Shown: positions 61,602-64,000 of the stretch, piece by piece
Numbering within the stretch: position 1 is the first letter of the stretch
How the letters are laid out: each line of letters opens with the position of its first letter
Assembly (NCBI GenBank): GCA_937901965.1
Contig: CALGSW010000012.1
Span: 99,591-163,590, forward strand
DNA from: an uncultured Bacteroidota bacterium
Lineage (GTDB): Bacteria; Bacteroidota; Bacteroidia; Bacteroidales; UBA932
Reading direction: 5' to 3'
Length of the DNA stretch: 64,000 bases
Notes under the pieces: generated by a model
What the model saw: only the letters and a program-made list of their open reading frames with translations
What the model was told of the DNA's origin: nothing
The model's database searches: none
Made by a program: the position numbers and the translations under genes

Positions 61602-61964
61602 CTAATATTTCGTTTTCTTGATAAGCAAGTGGATTGTTACGGCGATAGCTACAATTATCAGGAAGATTCTTACATGTGTGTTCTCTGTGGCAAAAAAGAA
61701 GGCAAATAAGATGGTAATCCAGAGAAGAGATATTGTCTTGATTTTCAGCCTTAATGGTATTCCCTCTTTTGAAAGATAGGAGTGGATGTATGGTCCAAGG
61801 TATTTATTTCCCAGAAGCCATTTCAACCGGCTGTATGAGGAGTTCATGTAGAAATAGACGGCAAGCAGCAGAAATGGGGTAGTGGGAATAAGGGGCAAAA
61901 AGATGCCGATAGTTGCCAGTGCCACAAAAAAAGAGGCTAGTACTATATATATGATGCGTCTCAA
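61602..61964 (-). CDS. DUF454/YbaN family membrane protein
   Basis: A 120-residue protein with about three helices. The opening FVALATIGIFLPLIPTTPFLLLA followed by CYF-like AVYFYMNSSYSRLKWLLGN and PYIHSYLSKEGIPLRLKIK is the DUF454 pattern. Function unknown. The start codon is TTG at 61964; no ATG is available, and an exact -7 element (61987-61994) puts transcription start about 16 bp upstream, supporting TTG. Confidence 0.85.
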   Translation of the reverse strand: MRRIIYIVLASFFVALATIGIFLPLIPTTPFLLLAVYFYMNSSYSRLKWLLGNKYLGPYIHSYLSKEGIPLRLKIKTISLLWITILFAFFFATENTHVRIFLIIVAIAVTIHLLIKKTKY

Positions 61965-61986
61965 AAGATCAATTTTTTTATATTTG

Positions 61987-61994
61987 CAAAGATA
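61987..61994 (-). promoter_or_regulatory. -7 promoter element for the DUF454 gene
   Basis: Minus strand TATCTTTG, exact TAnnTTTG match, 23 bp before the TTG start. Confidence 0.45.
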
Positions 61995-62035
61995 CCTACT
62001 TTAAACTAAACTTTCCTTTTAACTAAACTTTCACT

Positions 62036-63388
62036 ATGGAAAATTTTGCAGCCTTGATTGAGAAGGTCAGTGGAGCCCTTTGGGGTTGGCCTATGATTAT
62101 TTTATTACTTGGAACGCACATCTATCTGACTATTATTCTCAAGTTCCCTCAAAGAAAAATTTTTACAGCCATCAGGCTCTCAGTAACCAAAGATAAAGCT
62201 GCAACAGGAGATGTCAGCCAGTTTGGTGCCCTTGCCACCTCACTTGCTGCAACAATAGGAACAGGAAATATTATCGGTGTTGCTACTGCTGTGGCATTTG
62301 GAGGACCCGGGGCAGTGCTGTGGATGTGGCTGACAGGGGTATTCGGCATAGCTACAAAGTATTCCGAGGGTCTTCTTGCAATTAAGTACAGGGTTAAGAC
62401 TGCCGATGGTACAATGCTTGGCGGGCCGATGTATGCGCTTGAGAGGGGGTTGAAAATGAAGTGGCTGGCTGTACTTTTCAGTATTTTCACTGCTGTTGCG
62501 GCTTTTGGGATAGGAAACACTGTTCAGGCAAATTCAATATCCATGCTGGTTGATGAGACATATAATATAAGTCCTGTGATAACAGGCGCTTTATTAAGTT
62601 TAGCCACAGCTCTGGTAATTTTGTTTGGAGTAAAGGGAATCGCAAAGGTGTGCGGTGCCCTGGTCCCATTTATGGCGCTCTTTTATGTTGCCGGCTGTAT
62701 AATTATACTAATGTATAACTGGTCTTATCTCGGAGAGACATTCAGCCTGATTTTTAACTCTGCATTTTCTGCAAAGGCAGCAGGTGGAGGTTTTTTGGGG
62801 ACTACTGTTATGATGGCTGCAAGATTTGGAATAGCCAGAGGTTTGTTTTCCAATGAATCCGGATTGGGTTCTGCTCCAATAGTTGCTGCTGCTGCACAGA
62901 CAAGAAATCCTGTTCGCCAGGCACTTGTCTCCTCTACCGGTACATTCTGGGATACAGTTATAGTTTGTGCTTTAACCGGTCTTGTTCTGGTAAGTTCTGT
63001 TATAGCCCATCCGGATATTGACCATACACAGGGTGCCGCACTTACAAAGGCCGCATTCTCTAAGATTCCATACATTGGATCCTGGATTCTTACTATAGGA
63101 ATTATAACTTTTGCATTCTCAACCATTTTGGGATGGTCATATTATGGTGAGAAAGCTGTTGAATATCTGGGCGGTAAAAAAATCATTATATATTACCGAC
63201 TCTTCTGGATTGCCGCTGTTTTCGCAGGCTCTGTCCTTAATCTTTCACTAGTCTGGGGCATTGCAGACAGTATGAACGCCCTTATGGCCATACCAAACCT
63301 TGTCGCCCTTCTGTTGCTCTCCAGGGTTCTTATTAAAGAGACAAACAAATACCTCTGGAGCAGACATCTGGATGATGAGGGTGAGTAG
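62036..63388 (+). CDS. Alanine/glycine:cation symporter (AGCS family)
   Basis: Sodium- or proton-coupled amino acid carrier, 450 residues with about 11 helices. Seen: the family signature GALATSLAATIGTGNIIGVATA near residue 62, MWLTGVFGIATKYSEGLLAIKYR, GGPMYALERGL, and RGLFSNESGLGSAPIVAAAAQT (about 275-296). Imports alanine or glycine in known members. Plus strand, monocistronic; a long inverted repeat begins 5 bp after the stop and may end transcription. Confidence 0.95.
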   Translation: MENFAALIEKVSGALWGWPMIILLLGTHIYLTIILKFPQRKIFTAIRLSVTKDKAATGDVSQFGALATSLAATIGTGNIIGVATAVAFGGPGAVLWMWLTGVFGIATKYSEGLLAIKYRVKTADGTMLGGPMYALERGLKMKWLAVLFSIFTAVAAFGIGNTVQANSISMLVDETYNISPVITGALLSLATALVILFGVKGIAKVCGALVPFMALFYVAGCIIILMYNWSYLGETFSLIFNSAFSAKAAGGGFLGTTVMMAARFGIARGLFSNESGLGSAPIVAAAAQTRNPVRQALVSSTGTFWDTVIVCALTGLVLVSSVIAHPDIDHTQGAALTKAAFSKIPYIGSWILTIGIITFAFSTILGWSYYGEKAVEYLGGKKIIIYYRLFWIAAVFAGSVLNLSLVWGIADSMNALMAIPNLVALLLLSRVLIKETNKYLWSRHLDDEGE

Positions 63389-63392
63389 GGAC

Positions 63393-63522
63393 AGACAGAC
63401 ACTACCCCAGGGGTAAAGTGTCAAACCTCATATATCCAGACTTATAGAGGTTTTGTTGATTTTTTGTATACAATTGATTACAACCTGTTTGACACTTTAC
63501 CCCTGGGGTAGAGTGTCTGTCT
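63393..63522. repeat. Family B long inverted repeat, copy 3, beside RAYT
   Basis: Left arm 63393-63426 and right arm 63487-63522 are complementary over 34 positions with a single two-base bulge; they contain CTACCCCAGGGGTAAAGTG and its partner. The spacer is 60 bp, AT-rich, and includes ATACAATTGATTACAACC, similar to the spacer end of the other copies. Total 130 bp. The right end touches the stop codon of the transposase fragment with no gap. CCCCAGGGG is itself a small palindrome. Confidence 0.85.
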
Positions 63523-63948
63523 TTAACGGTGGTGAATTGTATCTCTGACGAATGTATAGCTTACCTGAAAAAGATTTGAAAGTTGTATATATGAAGCTTT
63601 TGTTTCGCTACCGAAAAGTATTATATAATTCTTTATTTCTTCTCGGGTTAACTCATAAATAGATCTTCCCTTAAGAATTGATTTCAATTTCTCTGCAAGT
63701 TGCGAGTTAGTAATTTTTATACAAAAATCTTTCTCCTCTTTGAAATCATCTAGCTCTCCATTTGGGGTGTTAAGAAATATTTGGAACTCCGTTTTTGAAC
63801 TAAAATACGATTTTACTACTGAATCATTTATTCGCAAGGAGCTCTTAGAATTAATAATATCTTCATAATATTGATTTGCTGAAGACCAAATGTAGTCACA
63901 GGAATAACTGACAATATTTGATTTTACAGGATTATTTAAGATATACTT
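63523..63948 (-). pseudogene. REP-associated tyrosine transposase (RAYT/Y1) C-terminal fragment
   Basis: The frame reads KYILNNPVKSNIV, then CDYIWSSANQY, followed by about 100 residues ending TFVRDTIHHR; the first block is the YxxNNPVK...SS signature of the IS200/IS605-like Y1 transposase (RAYT) group, and the tail with a helix-turn-helix-like LSNLFQVSYTFVRD is the usual extra domain. The catalytic HUH and Tyr parts lie upstream and are missing: TGA and TAA codons stand in frame directly before KYIL, at the edge of a foreign-looking dyad. So this is a 141-residue remnant. A shorter frame from 63837 with a TTG start exists but is not a full enzyme. Confidence 0.75.
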
Positions 63949-63953
63949 TCATT

Positions 63954-63980
63954 ACTGTCCACTAAAAATTTAAGGACAGT
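63954..63980. mobile_element. Possible insertion-sequence terminus
   Basis: ACTGTCC (63954-63960) and GGACAGT (63974-63980) form a dyad around ACTAAAAATTTAA, exactly where the RAYT reading frame breaks off. This is what one end of an inserted element would look like, but only 20 bp more are in the window and no transposase can be seen. Confidence 0.35.
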
Positions 63981-64000
63981 TGTTGGTTAAACAAAAGTTC

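Noticed and set aside
1..64000. tRNA or rRNA genes
   Set aside because: No cloverleaf-like segment with T-loop GTTCRA and acceptor pairing, and no rRNA core sequence, was noticed in the gaps.

Overview
The window looks like chromosomal DNA of an anaerobic member of the Bacteroidota, most likely the order Bacteroidales. Evidence: many start regions carry the Bacteroidota -7 promoter element TAnnTTTG; there is a MoxR/BatABCDE (aerotolerance) operon, an ExbB/ExbD/TonB set, a GH92 alpha-mannosidase, MuiA/DUF4139 and a Bacteroidota-type topoisomerase A subunit. The family cannot be fixed from sequence alone. Housekeeping genes are packed tightly, often with 4-8 bp overlaps.

Layout. 1-3.1 kb: a FeoB-like membrane channel without a GTPase domain (cut by the window edge) behind dxs. 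3.2-8.1 kb: three paralogous MFS transporters that resemble the MFSD1 (dipeptide) family. 8.1-12.9 kb: lysS, a SpoU rRNA methyltransferase, aroE, ssb and purA on the minus strand. 13-20 kb: recJ (+), then rluB, era, parC-like and aroK (-). 20-23.3 kb: an orphan FtsX-type permease and exbB-exbD-tonB. 23.4-31.7 kb: a seven-gene minus-strand run (DUF2007, SDR, acyltransferase, GH92, chromate transporter, GT51 transglycosylase, pirin). 31.7-33.7 kb: MATE pump plus cytidylate-kinase-like protein. 34.4-37.8 kb: BFD-like [2Fe-2S] protein, a TspO-like membrane protein, a DUF6544-like protein and MuiA/DUF4139. 38-46.6 kb: a nine-gene operon for glutamate fermentation by the methylaspartate pathway. 46.6-55.5 kb: truA and the seven-gene MoxR/Bat operon. 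55.7-63.4 kb: M28 peptidase, YfcC carrier, S41 peptidase lipoprotein, tpx, DUF454 and an alanine/glycine symporter. 63.5-64 kb: a truncated REP-associated (RAYT) transposase.

How the genes work together. Peptidases, MFSD1-like carriers, YfcC, an amino acid:cation symporter and the glutamate mutase operon together suggest a peptide- and amino-acid-fermenting cell. The operon encodes glutamate mutase (glmS, glmE), its MutL-type partner (glmL), methylaspartate ammonia-lyase and a two-subunit class I hydratase that fits mesaconase. It also carries an AtuA/DUF1446 protein, a DUF4387 protein and a P-loop protein whose roles I cannot assign. No citramalate lyase is seen here, so these three are the best candidates for an undescribed part of the pathway.

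The three gene-free stretches longer than 300 bp (6.07-6.69, 33.69-34.38 and 60.89-61.60 kb) are all made of the same two families of palindromic repeats. One family (about 125-130 bp, long inverted arms) also directly abuts the RAYT fragment, which suggests a REP/RAYT-type mobile system. The other family keeps a constant core while its outer arms change sequence and remain complementary.
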